From contig OZ017769.1 in NCBI GenBank assembly GCA_963969345.1, forward strand, positions 248,001 through 312,000: a stretch of DNA of 64,000 nt. Direction: 5' to 3'. Shown here in pieces: positions 11,466 to 24,879 of the stretch. Position 1 is the stretch's first letter; each line of letters begins with the position of its first letter. The DNA is from Turbatrix aceti (lineage: Eukaryota; Nematoda; Chromadorea; Rhabditida; Panagrolaimidae). The notes under the pieces were generated by a model, which made no database searches, was not told the origin of the DNA, and was given only the letters and a program-made list of their open reading frames with translations. The position numbers were made by a program, and so were the translations under genes.

Positions 11466-12223
11466 TTATCGGCGTCGCCTGATGAGGTGGGGATTGAACT
11501 GGTTAGAGTATCCCTCCTCGAAGGTACGTTCCCTGGCTGCATTCCGCGCGTGCCGAACTTCGGGATGGAGGTAGTCAAAGGTTCGTTGACGCTCCGTAGC
11601 TTCGCGTGTAAGCCGCTCGGCTCTCAGTCTGGCCATCTTGTCACTGGAAGACTCCTTGTGCTTTTTGCTGGATTTTTGTTTCTTCTCCTCCTTATGTTTC
11701 CTTTTTTCAGCCTTTCTTTCTTCTTCTGCCGTGGGAGGTGGTTGTTTGGGATCAGGTGGTTCAGGGCCCATGGCATACGGCCTCTCAACCGGCTTGTCGT
11801 ACCAGGGAGTTTCCGAAAAATCGCCAAATTTTATTTTTATGCCTAAAATTACACTTCAATTTTCAAGTCCCAGAGATTCCATTACTTACCCAATTTATGC
11901 TCGTAATCATCGAGCTTGCGCTTGGCCTCAGCTTCGGCCTCCTTGTTCTTCTCATTAACACCCTTGGCCTTGCCAGTGGCGCCGAAGAGGTTGACGTGGC
12001 TGCCCTCAGTGAGTTCCTCGTCGCGGTAGGCTGTTAGCGCGGTACTGCTCGTAGCGCCTTCATTCTGCGCCCGCAGCTGACGCATACGATCTTCATTCTC
12101 GGCTATACGGACCCGATCTTCCCGAGCTGCTTCTTCAGCGGCTGCCTTCGCTTCATCGCGGCGGACACGCGCCATGTTGTCTTTGGTTCGAACATGCCAT
12201 CGCTTTTTTGGCAGGATATTCAT
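11466..12223 (-). CDS. LENG1: LENG1 family protein (Cir_N domain), 236 aa
   Basis: Two exons, 12223-11890 and 11842-11466, phase 1, 237 codons. The N-terminus MNILPKKRWHVRTKDNMARV is nearly the same as in animal LENG1 and fits the Cir_N domain (residues 1-40); a charged coiled-coil segment of Arg, Glu and Ala follows to about residue 110. The second exon gives ETPWYDKP, then a Pro-rich and a Lys/Ser-rich segment (KEEKKQKSSKKHKESSS) and a conserved Arg-rich tail ending HLIRRRR. LENG1-type proteins are nuclear and are reported in spliceosome preparations; the exact role is poorly known. An acceptor-like TTTTAG lies 8 nt before the ATG, suggesting a trans-spliced or leader-spliced 5' end. RalGAP alpha ends 272 nt upstream on the same strand. 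Confidence 0.92.
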
Positions 12224-12231
12224 GGCAAAAA

Positions 12232-12240
12232 CTAAAACAA
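12232..12240 (-). promoter_or_regulatory. Probable leader splice acceptor of LENG1
   Basis: Minus-strand T-rich tract ending TTTTAG, 8 nt upstream of the LENG1 ATG. It fits a spliced-leader site or the end of a 5'-UTR intron. Confidence 0.5.
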
Positions 12241-12495
12241 AAAAGAAATTTTATACACAAATTCTGGAACCACAAATATCGTAAACTGACTAAAACAGTA
12301 TACCTAAAAATCACTCCAATGCGAACTGTAATAAATAATTTATTAAAATCCAAATATCGTGAAAAAAAGTTAGTAAAAAATTTCAAGTGAAATTATATTG
12401 CCACGCCGTAAAAGTGTGCAAATTACGATAGATACAGCGGATAAAAAACAACAAGGCACGTTGCAAAAAAGTGAGTTATATGCATGAAATACGTT

Positions 12496-15400
12496 TCAAG
12501 ACCGCATTGAAGGCACGAAGAGGTGAGTAATGGATTCGGCAACTGGCATCTCGCCGAGACAAGACGTTACGCTGTCAAAGACGCGTTCACGGTGCTTGTT
12601 GGGTCGATCGCAATGGGGCTGGGCTAGGCGGTAAGCCCGAGACGCATTGATTACGGTATCCCGGACGAGACTGGGCACCTGCTTGGTGTGCACGCAGACG
12701 CCATCGAAGAGGGGGCCCAGATCGAGAGCCGGATTGGTCGTTTCAACGTGAACGCGGATGAGTACGGGTGAAACCGGGTAGCAGACGATGAGCACGTCGC
12801 AGAACCTGGTCGCAATGATGTCCCGTCGATAGGGCTTGCCGGACTCACACCAGACGACGTGAACCTCGTCGTTGCCGAGGTGCTTCATCTTCATCTGGGC
12901 GCTGCCTTCGAGCTGGGTCGATACGTGGAAGACGACTTCCGTGTCAGAGGTCGCGTAGTACGGAGCCACCTGTCCGGCTGGCAGGCCACCGGTATAGCCC
13001 GCGTGATAGCCACCGATGACCACCGGCCAGCCGAGACCCTCGACAAAGCAGTCAAAGTGGGGGGAGCCCTGAGTGTTGGCCAGGATAGATGTCTTGTCGT
13101 GCTGATTCTCGCCGACGTATATGACGGCGACCTTGTGAGTCTCGCGGGACCTAGTGTTATCCAGGTGCCGCAGTTCCCGGGCAAACGAAGGGGTTGCCTT
13201 GGCGACAGCATGCGTGAGACCGGCATCGGCCGTAAACTTTCTCCACGCTCTCATCGGAGCAGCAGAGGGTCTGCTTATTTCCGCAGCTTCCGTTGGAGGC
13301 TTAGAAGTCAAGGAAACAGCCTTCCTTGTTGATCGCCGGATGAAAGCCAGCATATCCATGGACTCTTGTGCCTGAAGAGCGCGTTCAGCAGGCGTGAGTG
13401 CCATGACAGCTTCAAAGAGGGGTAGCGCCTTGAATGGGTCCAGGAGTTCCTGATGCACCTCACTTCCAGGCTGCGGTCTACGATGTATTTTTCTCGCGGT
13501 AGCAAACTCCGCTTTAGACCGAAGAGAAAGGTTCTTCAACCACGCGGAGCCATGGGAAGACGGCGCGGAGGTATCGGGCTGGGAGCATAGAGACCAAACG
13601 TGTTTGCCGACTACGGTACGCGTCGTAAAAGTGATGATATCGTCGGGTTGAGGTTGTTTGTTCGGTACTGGCTTGTGGAAGCTAAAAACAAAAAAAATAT
13701 TTTGGCCCAACACACCTGACAAAAGTGTACGCAACCCTAACGAACCTGATAACAGTCCCTGGAGTTCGAAGAAACACTGTAGACTTGACAAACTTCTTCG
13801 CTTCCGCCTCATCCATGGTTGTCAAGGGTCGATCAATTGAATCCCACTGGGCAATCGAAAATCCAGGCAGCGGAAACTGCATAGCCAGCGTGATCAGACA
13901 ACCGAGGAGAAAAGTATTCTTCTGGCAATCGATCTGCTGTAGGAGTGATCGCCAGGAAGGATGGGGCTTCTCGGCGATGGCCAGCGTCGTCAGCTGCCAC
14001 ATGGAATCATTCAGGATCCGGCCGTCTCTCGGTAGCTTGATGCCATACTCAATGGCTTCGACGAGGCGTTTCTGGAATCCAAGTCGAGTGGATGAAGCAA
14101 GGTTGGAGCAGAGCACTGCCAGGAGACTCGAGCTAGCCGTCGGGTGGTCGATGATGATCCGCAGCAGGGTGTCAAAGAGTTGCGCGTCCGCACGCTCCAG
14201 AATCAGCAGACAAAGAGCATTGACCGCCAGAATGAGCGACGGAATGTCAAATTCGATGCTTCGGTTTTCAAGGATAGACAGAAGCATCTTCTCGGCCTCG
14301 GGATGGTCCATAGCAAGGAGGGCAGCAACCTTAATGGCGCGAGAAGAGAGATCCGCATTCTGCATGATCCTCCCTAGGCTTTCGATCGTCGCTGCCGACA
14401 GTACGGCAGAATCTTCGACTCCCATGGCGGGAAGTTGCTCGAGCACGATGGGACCGACTTCTGGGGTGCCAAGACACTCGATCAGCTGGCAGAGAATTTC
14501 AGCCCTCTGCTCGGGTGGGGGAAATGCCCGGATAAGGACAGAGCACAAAGCGGGGATCGCGTGGGGCTGTTGAGCTGAGTTGAGTGCCAAAAGCTTGCCT
14601 GCGAGCCAGTGGACGAGGCTGTGGGCACAAGCAATAGAGAGAAGTGTTTCAATGCAGCGTGAGATAGTCTGGACAGCCAGCTGTGCATGCGCGGATTCCG
14701 TTGGATCAATGAGGTTCACAATACGCATCCATACGCGTAGCCAGTTGGTTGCATTTCCAGTTGCCTGCAAAAACAGAGGTAAAAAAAGGCAAAAAGTCAG
14801 TAATAACATAAAATTATTCCCAGCCACCTAATGCTCACGTTTGGTTGCAAGTGTGAAAAAAATAAAATGCAACGACGGCGATTCATTCACGCCACCAGAT
14901 CCACGTAAATATTTCAACTATTGGTGGTGAGTGTAAACAAAAAAGGCAGAGATACCCCTTCAATAGCAATGGTACGTGAGTCCTTAATGGGTTTCTGTGA
15001 GCATTTCTGCAGTCAAAGTCAAAATACCCATAGAAAATCCCTCAAAAGAGAGGAGGTCGCTGGTAGAAAAGTAGAAAATCCGTAAATTTCTTATTTTCAT
15101 TGAAAAAAAATTTCGGTGTAAAAAATAAGAAAAACAACAATTTTTATAAAAGAATGCACTCAAATACAAGGCTGCAAAAAAATATTGTTTTTCACCCCAA
15201 TTACTGTACTTTTTACGTTCATGATTACTTAAATAGAGTAACGACACTTGACAGTTACAGTTATCACTGAACGTTCGTCAAGCATTCAAGCAACACTACG
15301 TTTTTACAATTCCCAGCCAAAAATGATTGTTTCCATCCCAATAAACAATCATAACGTTTGTAGTCCTACCTTCCCCTTCGTCACTCACCTGAACAACCGC

Positions 15401-17462
15401 TAGCATATCCCTCTCACCAGCAGCGTCGGAAGTCGTCGTTGCAGCAGCAGCAGCTGCGACACCATTGCCGGAACCGTTGCTACTGTTTGCGTCATCGTCG
15501 CTGTGCAGCCCTCCTCCACCGGTATCACTGCTCGTTCGAGGCTTCGGCTGTCTTGCTGACCGTTGCGCGTGGTGGTTGTCATCTTCGACAGCTGCAGCAG
15601 ATTTGCCATTAACGGACTGCAGACGCACAGGACCCGTAGGAGGCGGTGCTTCGGTGGGATCATCGTGGATATCAATGGCGAAGAGATTCAAGATAAGAGC
15701 CCGGGTAACGCTGTCGACAATCTTAGACCACTGCTCGATCATTGGTTGCCACCAGGCGGTGGTCAGGAAGACTTGCCAGACGTCATCCCAGATCTTGTCA
15801 TCGAGATCGACTTCTCGGACGCCGCAGACAAAAACGCAGACCGACAACAGACAATGGGTGAAGCCGCCTGTGGTTGCGCGACCGAAGGCGTCGGATCGAG
15901 AGCAGCATCTCTGAACAGCGTCTGTGAGCCTCTTGACCAGTTCCGCCCAAACAGACTTTCCAAGCGGGACCGGAAGCACATGAAGACCGGGATTGACAAG
16001 TTCGCGTGTCATTTGCAGAATTGAATGTGTGATGGAAACAGCCGACGAAAGGCGATCACCCGAAGACGTCAGGTACGGTGAGTGGAAGAAAGACGTCGCA
16101 ACATGGATCAGCAGGAGCGAAAAAGCCTCGACTGACACGTCCCGGCCCACAAACGACGGGCAATCCTTTTGCAACAACCAATGCCTGACCAGGACCAACA
16201 CCTTCTGGATGACGTTGCAGCACGCGAGAGGCAGTTGCATGGACTCACGCATTAGGGTCAGAAGTGTGTTTGATGCCTTCTGACTTGAAAACAGAGCCTG
16301 TCGAAAAATGGACAATCCGGGTGCTGGCTCTTCGACAAGAGAAGATGACGCGATGTTCGTCATCCACCTCACCAGCCAGTACCGAGCAATGACAACCGGG
16401 TCTGCCGTATCCAGCTGCTCGCCGGGTTCCTCGATGCCTTCCCATCCGCCGAAGACATCCACACCATTTTCCTCCAGATCGGGAAAAACCTGTTCGATGT
16501 AGAGAACGATGACACGGTTGAGAAGGAACTGCGCGCACTCGTAGTGCTTCCTCGAATCTGACCACTCAATCTTGACCGTTTCTCGGTGACAGTAATCGAG
16601 GAATTTATCCAGGTAGATCTGCAGAAGTTGCGCTCTCTCCCTAAGTGAACCGCCACCGAGCGTACCAGTCCCAGACGACGGATTCGGCAGGATGGGGGTG
16701 CGTCTGATAGGGACAGGGTTGAAGCCAAAGACTTGCTCCATCTTGGGAGATGGCGGCTGACCTTTTACGAAGCCGATGGGTGACAGACAGTATTCTTGAA
16801 GGATGCGTTCCGTGTTTGCGCCATCGCGTAGTGGAAAGTATGGAAGAAGACATTGAAATACACGATCCAGATCGGGGCCTGCGTTGTTGAAGACAGCGAG
16901 TGATTCGTACCAGAGAATAAAAAGACGAATGGCAATTTTGCGAACAGCAACGACATTGTTGGGAAGAAGTGCTCGTTTGAGGACGTTTTCGATCGCGTGA
17001 CGCTGCCAGCCTAAAAAGTAAACGGAATTTGGGCAAATAAGTTAAAAAAACAAAAACCATGCCAAAACCTAGACAAATCCAGTCGAGACCCCTGAAAACC
17101 AACATACCTCTTCCAATAAGTTCGGGCGCGAGGCACAAAAGGTGTTCCAGAGTCGACAGTGCAGCTTCGACGTCGTTGACATTGCTGCCATCAGTAGCTA
17201 CCTCTGCTTGAAGAAGCAACGCATCCACGAGATGAAAAGTCTCGAAAGCATAGTCTTCGATGAGTTGTTTTCGCTCTGCAACTGGTAGACCCTCGAGCAG
17301 AAGCCGGAAATGCTTGACACGCGACGTCGGATCACGTTGCACGTCACAGAATCGCTGGAGACTAGACTGGTAGTCCGATGGCTTTGTCTTTCTGGCAAAC
17401 ATGCCGGATACCCGACGGGTATGCGAGACTGCCGGCTGCGAATATTTTCGGGTGGCTTTCAT
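12496..17462 (-). CDS. RALGAPA: Ral GTPase-activating protein alpha subunit, 1393 aa
   Basis: Four exons: 17462-17108, 17010-15389, 14764-13746 and 13681-12496; phases agree, 1394 codons. The N-terminus from the second Met (17402; MFARKTKPSDYQ) matches the start of animal RalGAP alpha, so the protein may really begin there (1373 aa). The first two thirds are helical, HEAT-like. The C-terminal Rap/Ran-GAP domain (about residues 1180-1390) includes VAVIYVGENQHDKTSIL, VEGLGWPV and HLGNDEVHVVW, whose Asn is the catalytic 'asparagine thumb' of Rap/RalGAPs. The alpha subunit pairs with RalGAP beta to switch off RalA/B, linking to exocyst traffic and TORC1. At about 1390 aa it is shorter than the vertebrate proteins (about 1900-2000 aa), mainly in the middle. 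A low-complexity Ala/Ser/Asp segment ends exon 2 before a 624-nt intron. Confidence 0.93.
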
Positions 17463-17846
17463 TTTTTAGTTGTAGAATAGGACAGATATTTCTTTCACAA
17501 GGTTTGATACCTCTAGTGTCGATGAAAGCACAAAAAACTTTTTCTTTCTTTGATTATGAATCAGCAAGAATTCAAAAATAACAACGATGGAAGAGAATAG
17601 AATCTATCAATACCGGCGAAATGTCGGCAAGAGAGGGAGAACACTGGTACAAACAACTATCTATAAACTATATCGACTGACTGGATGGACGGTTGATGAT
17701 GGAGGGGAGAGGAAAAGAGGGAAGAGGCATGAATTCGCAGACTAGTCATTCACTGGATAATCTTTCGCATGGTTGAAATCGAAAAAAGAGTGAATAACTA
17801 ACAAAAGAGACCACAGGCAAGGAATGTCTACTGATACAGCGTCAAA

Positions 17847-19289
17847 TCACTCGATACGACTGTGAACGTCATGGCTGGCACGTGACGTTGATGACACGTC
17901 AAAAGCGGGTGGATCGTAGAGAGCGAGGGCTGTGATGCCCTTGGCGTGCTTTTTGTAGGCGACGACTTCCTCGCCACTGTCGACGTCAAAAGCACGAAGA
18001 ACGCTGTCGCCTCCCCCGAGGAACACGTACTTGGAGTCGTTTGTAAACGCGCATCCCCAGGTCCAGCGAAGGCGGTTTGGTAGGTTTGATGCCTGTCGAG
18101 GATGTTGGTAGGAGGATTTTCGGCATGGGATGCTAGTTCCAAAGGTTTGCAGCTTGGCTAGGCCTTCGGGCTGAAAATGAGTTTCTTTTTACAAAACAAA
18201 AATAAAATAAACGGGAAAAACAAAAAACAAAAAATAATCGTTTCCTGTTAATTTTTATCAGGATTTACGTGTTTTAAACATACCGTATGCTGAGTCACGT
18301 CCCATAACGCAGGAGCGTCTTCTCCAGCCGTAGTCAGAAGCCTTTTGCAGTCAGGTGCAAACTTGGTTCGAAGGCCATAAATGCTATGCGCTTGAAATCC
18401 AAAACCCGGAAGTTTCTCGTCCAGAGCATCGGTCATGAACGTATGACCATTGTTATCGCTTGCCGCCCGCGCATCGTAGGTGTAGAGTTTGCCGCGATTT
18501 GTCACACCGGCAAGCTTTTTACCACTCTGATCCACATCGACTGACGTAAAGTATTCCATGAATTCGGGATTTTCGATTGATATTTTGTTATCTTTGTCAA
18601 ACTTTCGAACATCCCACACGTATATTGTTCCGGTTGAATCAGCGATGATAATTTCGACATCATTTGGATGGATGACCAGCGAATTCACCGGTGAGCACAA
18701 TTCAAGCACCCCCTGGCAATAAAAGTTGTCAGCTCGTGTATCCCAAATCTGAACAGTGCGGTCTTCAGATGCGGTGTACATGCACCGATTGTCTGTTGAA
18801 AAGGTCACAGAAGTGATGTTGGTTCGGTGAGGGGCAAAGCTTCGGAGAACTTGTCCGACGTTGTTGCAATCGAAGATTCGAAGCGTTACGTTGCCGGCTG
18901 CGGCGCATGCACTACCAGTTGATGTCATGCACAGCGTGTTGATTTGGGTGTCCTAAAAAGTCAAAAGTTGAAACTAGGATAAACTAGAGGAAATTCGTCT
19001 ATAAAAAATTACAATAACAAAGGATGCAAAAAATTTACAATCACTTTTCAACAAGTATTGTAGTTATCGTAATTCAACGCCGTCATCCGAAAGTAACATT
19101 TCAGAAACGAAAAAAAAACGAATATGAAAAGTAGCGCGGTTCAAAATAAACCCAAAAATCCATTCCATTTTTTGCAATTGAAAATCAAACCTTCAAAACA
19201 ACATTTCCCAAGACCTGCTTCGTTGCAACATCCCAGAACGTCACAGAATCATCGTGCGCTGCAGTGATCAGCACACTTCTGGACGACAT
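17847..19289 (-). CDS. LST8: LST8 / mLST8 (G-beta-like) WD40 subunit of TOR complexes, 363 aa
   Basis: Three phase-0 exons: 19289-19191, 18952-18284 and 18170-17847; 364 codons. WD repeats are visible as LITAAHDDSVTFWDV (exon 1), CMYTASEDRTVQIWDTR, IIIADSTGTIYVWDVRK and LLTTAGEDAPALWDV, and the last repeat has the characteristic WTWGCAFTNDSKYVFLGGGD. Human mLST8 is 326 aa; the extra residues are mostly in the fourth to sixth repeats and at the C-terminus. LST8 binds the TOR kinase domain in TORC1 and TORC2 in the cytosol and on lysosomes, stabilising the kinase. The start codon at 19289 gives an intact first blade; no acceptor lies just upstream. The gene is upstream of and co-directional with RalGAP alpha (gap about 385 bp) and divergent from GTF3C1. 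Confidence 0.93.
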
Positions 19290-20115
19290 AATTCACGCGG
19301 ATCGCGACGCAGCAAGCGTCCTCTTCCGATCGAAGGCTACAAAACAGCCGTAGCCGCCGTCAAATCGATCAAACGATTGACAACGCGAGGTAGGCGAGTT
19401 CTGTTGGCTGGCTGCTCTTCGTATGTACACACGCAGACGGGTGTTGCTATAAATGTACGTGCTCAGTGAGGTCGGAGGAGGTGAAAGAGAAAAGACCCCT
19501 CGCGTATCCGACTTCAATTCTCTTTTTCTTTTCGCTCAACTCGCCGGTGTATAGAGTGTTTGTCTTCCTGACCACAAGCGTTACATTAAGCTTTGATTAA
19601 TTTACAATCAACGGATCGTAAAAATAAAGCGTAAAAAACACGCGATTTCACACGAAACAAAATAAATTGTTATACAATTGTTGTCACGGCTGCGGCTGCG
19701 GCATAACCATAAATGTCATTGTAAGGAAACAAGAAAGAAAGTTTGTAGCTTGAAAGGAATTTCGAGCCACGTGGGAGAGCGATTGTGATCCCAGCATGTC
19801 AGTGCCAAGTGACATCCAAGCAGTAATTAAAAAAATTATGCAACACAATCTGTTATTCCGCATCCGCTGACAACCTCAAAACAACAGCGACGAAATCTTC
19901 CACATCAAAAAAAAACTGAAGCAATATAAAACTTGCGCTAACAATAGAAAATCTTGAAAACGCGCACACTTGATGTGCTCCCACCACGAAAAAAAATGAG
20001 AGTAAAAATTGCTGAAAAAGCCGTTTTTCTCATTGTCGTGGAGTCGGGGGTTCAATTCTTTTTGCCTATCAGTTTCTTTTTTTACATCGTTTAATCGGCT
20101 GCCGTTTAGTAACCA
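19290..20115. other. Divergent promoter region, LST8 / GTF3C1
   Basis: About 830 bp between the starts of two divergent genes. No convincing coding sequence. Contains an A+T-rich half and an imperfect hairpin near 19984-20041. Presumably holds promoters for both genes; no specific element could be identified. Confidence 0.4.
20102..20109 (+). promoter_or_regulatory. Probable leader splice acceptor of GTF3C1
   Basis: CCGTTTAG ends 6 nt before the ATG at 20116, too close for an ordinary 5' UTR start and typical of trans-splicing. Confidence 0.5.
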
Positions 20116-23100
20116 ATGAGTCCTTCACCGATTCCAATGGATACCACGACAGATGACTGTCTAGCGGTCGCTGATGCAACCGATCAGCCGTCGACTTCCG
20201 TTCCCGACGATACCTCCGTTGATTTTCGGCCTATTTCGTCGGGAAGTGGCAAATTGGAAGGTGAGTGGAGAAATTGTTGGCCTTAAACGTTGACATATAT
20301 TTTTTAGGAGGACTTACGTTCATGAGATACGACACGGGTCGATTTACACCGTTGATGTTTGCTTCTTGTCCACAAGATGTCGTTTCCCGTTTGATCTACA
20401 ATTCCGGCGAAAACGCGACTACTCGTGCCGAGATTTGCATCCTTGCGGGATACAACCCGCATACCAAGTCGGGTAGCCGCCGGATGGAGGGGAACATCTT
20501 TGACGTTGTCCGAGGCCTACCGAAGCAGGTCGGTGTTGCGTTGAGACAGGAAGGCCGATCCAGGGTGAAACGGTGGGTTTCACAACTACACAAGGAAGGC
20601 AAAAAACTCAGTTATCAAACCTATTTCAGTTTTTATCACAAGTCTTTCCAACTCAGTGACTTCAGCGGTATTTGCGATGACATAACCCGTGACCTAGGTT
20701 ATCCGTGTCCTTTCAAAGTCGGCGAGTTTGTATCGTTTCCTAAAGATGACCTCAGTAAGTGTCATGCATTTGAATTCAGTTTAAAAAAGTGTGTTTTCAG
20801 CAAATTTACGAATATCAGACGGCTCTTTAAAGCGATTATCGATACTCATTAATATGCTAATGAAGGACCGAGCCGTCCCGCTCAGAAATGCCAAGGCTGC
20901 GATCATGGCTTACGAGGAAAGCCAGGGCATAAACATAGAAATTGACCGTAAATCGCTGAAAAAGCTTACTTTGCTTCTGCAGATGAAGGGGATTTGTAGG
21001 CGCATAAGTGCTTTTTACCACGAGGAAGATACCGATGACAAGGTACCGGTTTAAATTTTTATGTTTAAAGTACATTGTAGTTATTTTTAGGGCTACATTC
21101 ATTTCATCGTTCGTCCCGACATCTCCGGTCCTGAGGACCCGCTCGTTGTTGAGAAAATGGAGGAACTCCGCGCGGAAGCACTCGCCGATTTCCGAAGCTT
21201 TCCATCCTACAAACAGCGCCGGAGAGTTGTCGTTGCCCCACCGCCGAAGGAGGAGACCGACTCCGAGGTGCCCTACGAGTTGGATTCCCTCGCTGTGGTG
21301 GCCGGCACTGTGTGGGGCTCTTTTGACGAGCTAAAGGCAGGTCCTGGGTCTCGTGAAAAGCACGCGAACCCGTTTTATCAGCGACGACAAACCCGACTTT
21401 ACCTCCTCCACCAGCTCGTTTCCCATTTTGTCTACTTCGCTGACGCAACCAAGCCGGGTCTCATGGAGCGCTTTCCCGAGGCTCACGTTCCTTCTGACGA
21501 TGGTACCGCGGTCGAAGACATGATAGTCTACGACGACACTCCAGATTCTTTTCTCCGATTTGTGCCCAGACTCATCCATGAGGACGACACCCATGAAGGA
21601 TGGTTCTGCGTTCGTTACTTGCTGAGAGTCATGCCGTTATCCATGTTCGTGCTCTTTTACGACATTGCACTTCCTGAAAGTGTCTTGGACTACCTGAAGG
21701 ACCCGGTGAAGAGGCACACTATGATCGTTGACCTGCCCAAGGACATGCATCCGTACTTTATCAACCGATTCACGGCGATTCATCTGGATTGCTCGTGCTA
21801 TCAGCTCTGCGCTTGTGGGTTGATGTACGTCGATGCCACTCGGTGCAACGTCTTCGCTTCGACCGTGAGTTTTTTACAATTTTCTCTTTCCAGCAGTTTT
21901 TAAACCTGAGTTCAGTCCTGGTACTACTGCAAACCGTCCGGGGATCTCTACGACACCTCTGTGGCCTCTGCTAGCTACTACCAAGTTCGCGAGTCACCGG
22001 AGCGCTTCACCCGTTATCACTACGAATTTGCAGACATTCACGTAACTTGCCTATTTTTAAAATCTTTTTTAAAAATTAAATTTTAAGGAAGTGAACAGAT
22101 TTTGGTTCCACCTCCGAGGCATTTCCTTGTCTTCCCCGCTGAACTACAAATCCCACATCCCAGAGGGCTACGAAGCGCACGCCGCAAGGATTGATCGAAA
22201 GTGCTACACCCGCGACGGCCAGAGAAAGCGGTACCACATTGTTGCCCGGAATGAGGAGCCTGGAAACGCGGATGTGGGCATATTTCCTAGCAATGGGGCT
22301 GCCTGTTTCCGACCTCAACTATATGCCCATCTGAAGCGGCACTGGGAGCTCATAGGATACGATTTGCCGGAAATCAGCTGGTTTATGAAAAACTACCAAC
22401 GCTATGGAGAGTACTACAAAGATTACGTCGAGGAAAACGTCGTGAGGATCAATAAAATTTGGCTGACGCTGACACATTTTATGGCCAAAAAAGCATTCAA
22501 GTTGATCAACAAGTTTGTTCAGAAAGCGAAAAAAAGAAAAACATTATTAAATTTTAGGCCAAAACAAGTGAAACTGGTTCCTAAATGGGATGCCGACGCC
22601 GACGAGGATGACGATGATGGCGGGGATGAATCCTATCGAGCAGTTCCACCTGCTGCCAGAAAACGACCGGGAAAGCGAACACTCGACGACGAGGATATCC
22701 AATCGGCCAAGATGATGGTTGGATCGAGATCGAGGTTTACGGTCTATGAGCGTAATCTTTTGGTACTCATGCGGGCACTCTGCGAGTTCTGTAGCGAAGA
22801 CAATTCCAAGTTATGGGTTGATCCACAGGTACTCAGACGGATCATGAAAAGTTACACCAAAGTAAGTAAATTTTTACTGGTAAATTGCGTTCAAAGGTAA
22901 AACATAAGATGAAAAAAACATTAATCAAAATCAATTTTTTTGCACAGTTGAAGATTACTTTTTTTTCAGGAAAGCCATGCTAAAACCGTCATCTGCCTCA
23001 TGGCAGCCAGCATCCGTGAAAATGCCCTTCACGCTCGTCACTCGGAAATGGCGCTTCTCCTCGCCAATCTCGGGTCATCAAAACAGCTCTACAGCATGCG

Positions 23101-24879
23101 AAACAAGCTTCTCAACATGATGGGAAGCGATGATTTCAATGAAAAGTCGGAGTACTTCTGCAAGCTCTTCGACATCGCTTACCGTCTCCTGACTCGTGAA
23201 ATACCCCACCTTCCGTCGGTCTTTGTGCCCGATAGCGTTTTTTACGGCACCATCAAGCGCTGCAAGTTGGTGATCTTTAACGCTTCCGAAGAACTCATTC
23301 CCGCCAAGCCACTGCTACAAAGCCCTAAGGCCATCGTCGAAGTCCACGAAGCAGTCGTGTTTGAAGCCGTCGTCAATTGTCTGCTTCAGATGGCGTCCAA
23401 CTCGATGCACAGGGATACCATCGTTCAGGCGTACAGCCAGCATCTACCCGAGCTCGTGGTTAGGGTGCTTCAAAGAATGCATCACTGGCAGTTGATATCG
23501 TATTCCAGGTTGGACGCGACAATCAAGTCTTCCGGGTATAAGCCGGATTTTTCGGCCTCTTCTACGCAAGTTTTTTGTTCTTCATTTTCGAAAGAAGGGG
23601 AACTTGGTTCAGTACATGTTTTTAAAATTGTTTTTGTATTTTTTAGATTCCATCAATACTTTTACCATGGCGTGCGACGGGATCTTATCCCGGCCCTCTG
23701 GATCGGCGATGAGTTACTCATCCAGGATGCTAATGAAAATGCAAAGTCTTTCGGCGTTCTCTACCGCCTCATTGGATCTCTCGGCAGCGATGTCAACGTC
23801 TCATTTTCCATTGAGGAAAACTTTTTCGAAAACAATCAAAAAGTAAGTTTACTGCATTTTTTTATCATTTAATTTTCAATTTTTTCTAGAAGGTTGAATT
23901 TCTGACTATTCGAGAAATCGAAACGAAAGGCATCAATCTGGCAAAAATCAAAATACAACTTGATGACCAATTTTTGTCATCCCGAGAAATCACGCCAATG
24001 GTATACGACGTTTTTGACCAACCTAAAGTTTACCCGATCGGTGAGCTAGCGACGGAAGCGATTTCGAGCCGACAAGAAGCCTTTACAACCGAAACCAGCG
24101 AAGGGGACAAAACAGCTCGGGTTGCGGCAAAGTTGTTGGCCGAAATTCAGAATGCCGAGATGCTGGGGCTTTCCAGGGCGGATGCAAATGTAATTTTTTG
24201 GTCACGGAAGAATTTCTGATTGTAAGTAATATTTTTAAGGTCCTTTGTCTTAAGCTAGGCGTCGACGATATTCAAGCAGACGAAATTTTTACCAACCTTA
24301 TTGATCGGAACCTGATTTTCATGGCGGGTGTGGATATGGTGCGATTTATTGACATTCGATACGCTCTGGACTACTGCCTACGACTCGACACCAACGTCAT
24401 GGCCATCAAGCCGTGGACCAAGGTCGATGGCTCTGTGGATTTTGGCATATTTCGCTGGATGACCGAGTCTGTCTTCATCAACATATACAAGCAGCCCTTC
24501 AAGCCCCGGGATCTCCTGATTTCATTTTTTGGCAACGTGATAACCCGAGCAACCCTGGAATTCATCATCACCTTCCTACTTCGGGCTACCCTCATCGAAG
24601 AAGTCTATCACGAATGTGAATTCAACACTGTTGTTTCAGTTTTTTCAAGTGAGTTTTTTTTAATTTTTTGTTTACAAAAATTTTGCCTATTTTTTAGGAA
24701 AAATTGAAAAGAAAGAGGTTCTATCCTACGTCTGTGTGCTCAATGCCGTCGAGCGATTTGCATCCATCTTCCGCTTTATCGAAGTCCCATATTCGCTGTA
24801 CGAAAAGGTTGAAAAGCCAGCCATGGCTCCACGCAGTCTGACCACTGATACCAAGATAGATCCTACTGGCGATTTTTAA
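20116..24879 (+). CDS. GTF3C1: TFIIIC largest subunit (GTF3C1, B-block binding), 1386 aa
   Basis: Eleven exons: 20116-20260, 20308-20754, 20801-21042, 21091-21864, 21916-22041, 22088-22861, 22970-23535, 23647-23842, 23890-24189, 24240-24648 and 24698-24879; 1387 codons. Exon 3 encodes the B-block winged-helix segment (RLSILINMLMKDRAV, then IDRKSLKKLTLLLQMKGICR). Further on, FTRYHYEFADIHEVNRFWFH followed by LRGISLSSPL matches the conserved core of the family. An acidic linker (DADADEDDDDGGDE) lies in exon 6. The protein contacts the B box of tRNA genes in the nucleus and recruits TFIIIB and RNA polymerase III. It is shorter than human GTF3C1 (2109 aa). Two junctions are uncertain: a possible 45-nt in-frame intron near 22510-22556, and the exon 7 donor, since the intron is in frame and open. 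Confidence 0.88.

Noticed and set aside
13725..14573. 282-aa plus-strand ORF opposite RalGAP alpha
   Set aside because: Antisense shadow; the minus strand carries a conserved, correctly spliced protein.
19984..20041. Imperfect hairpin possibly marking a small RNA gene
   Set aside because: Arms CCACGA/TCGTGG and ATGAG/CTCAT pair only with a large bulge, and there is no Pol III box or Sm site, so no RNA gene is claimed.
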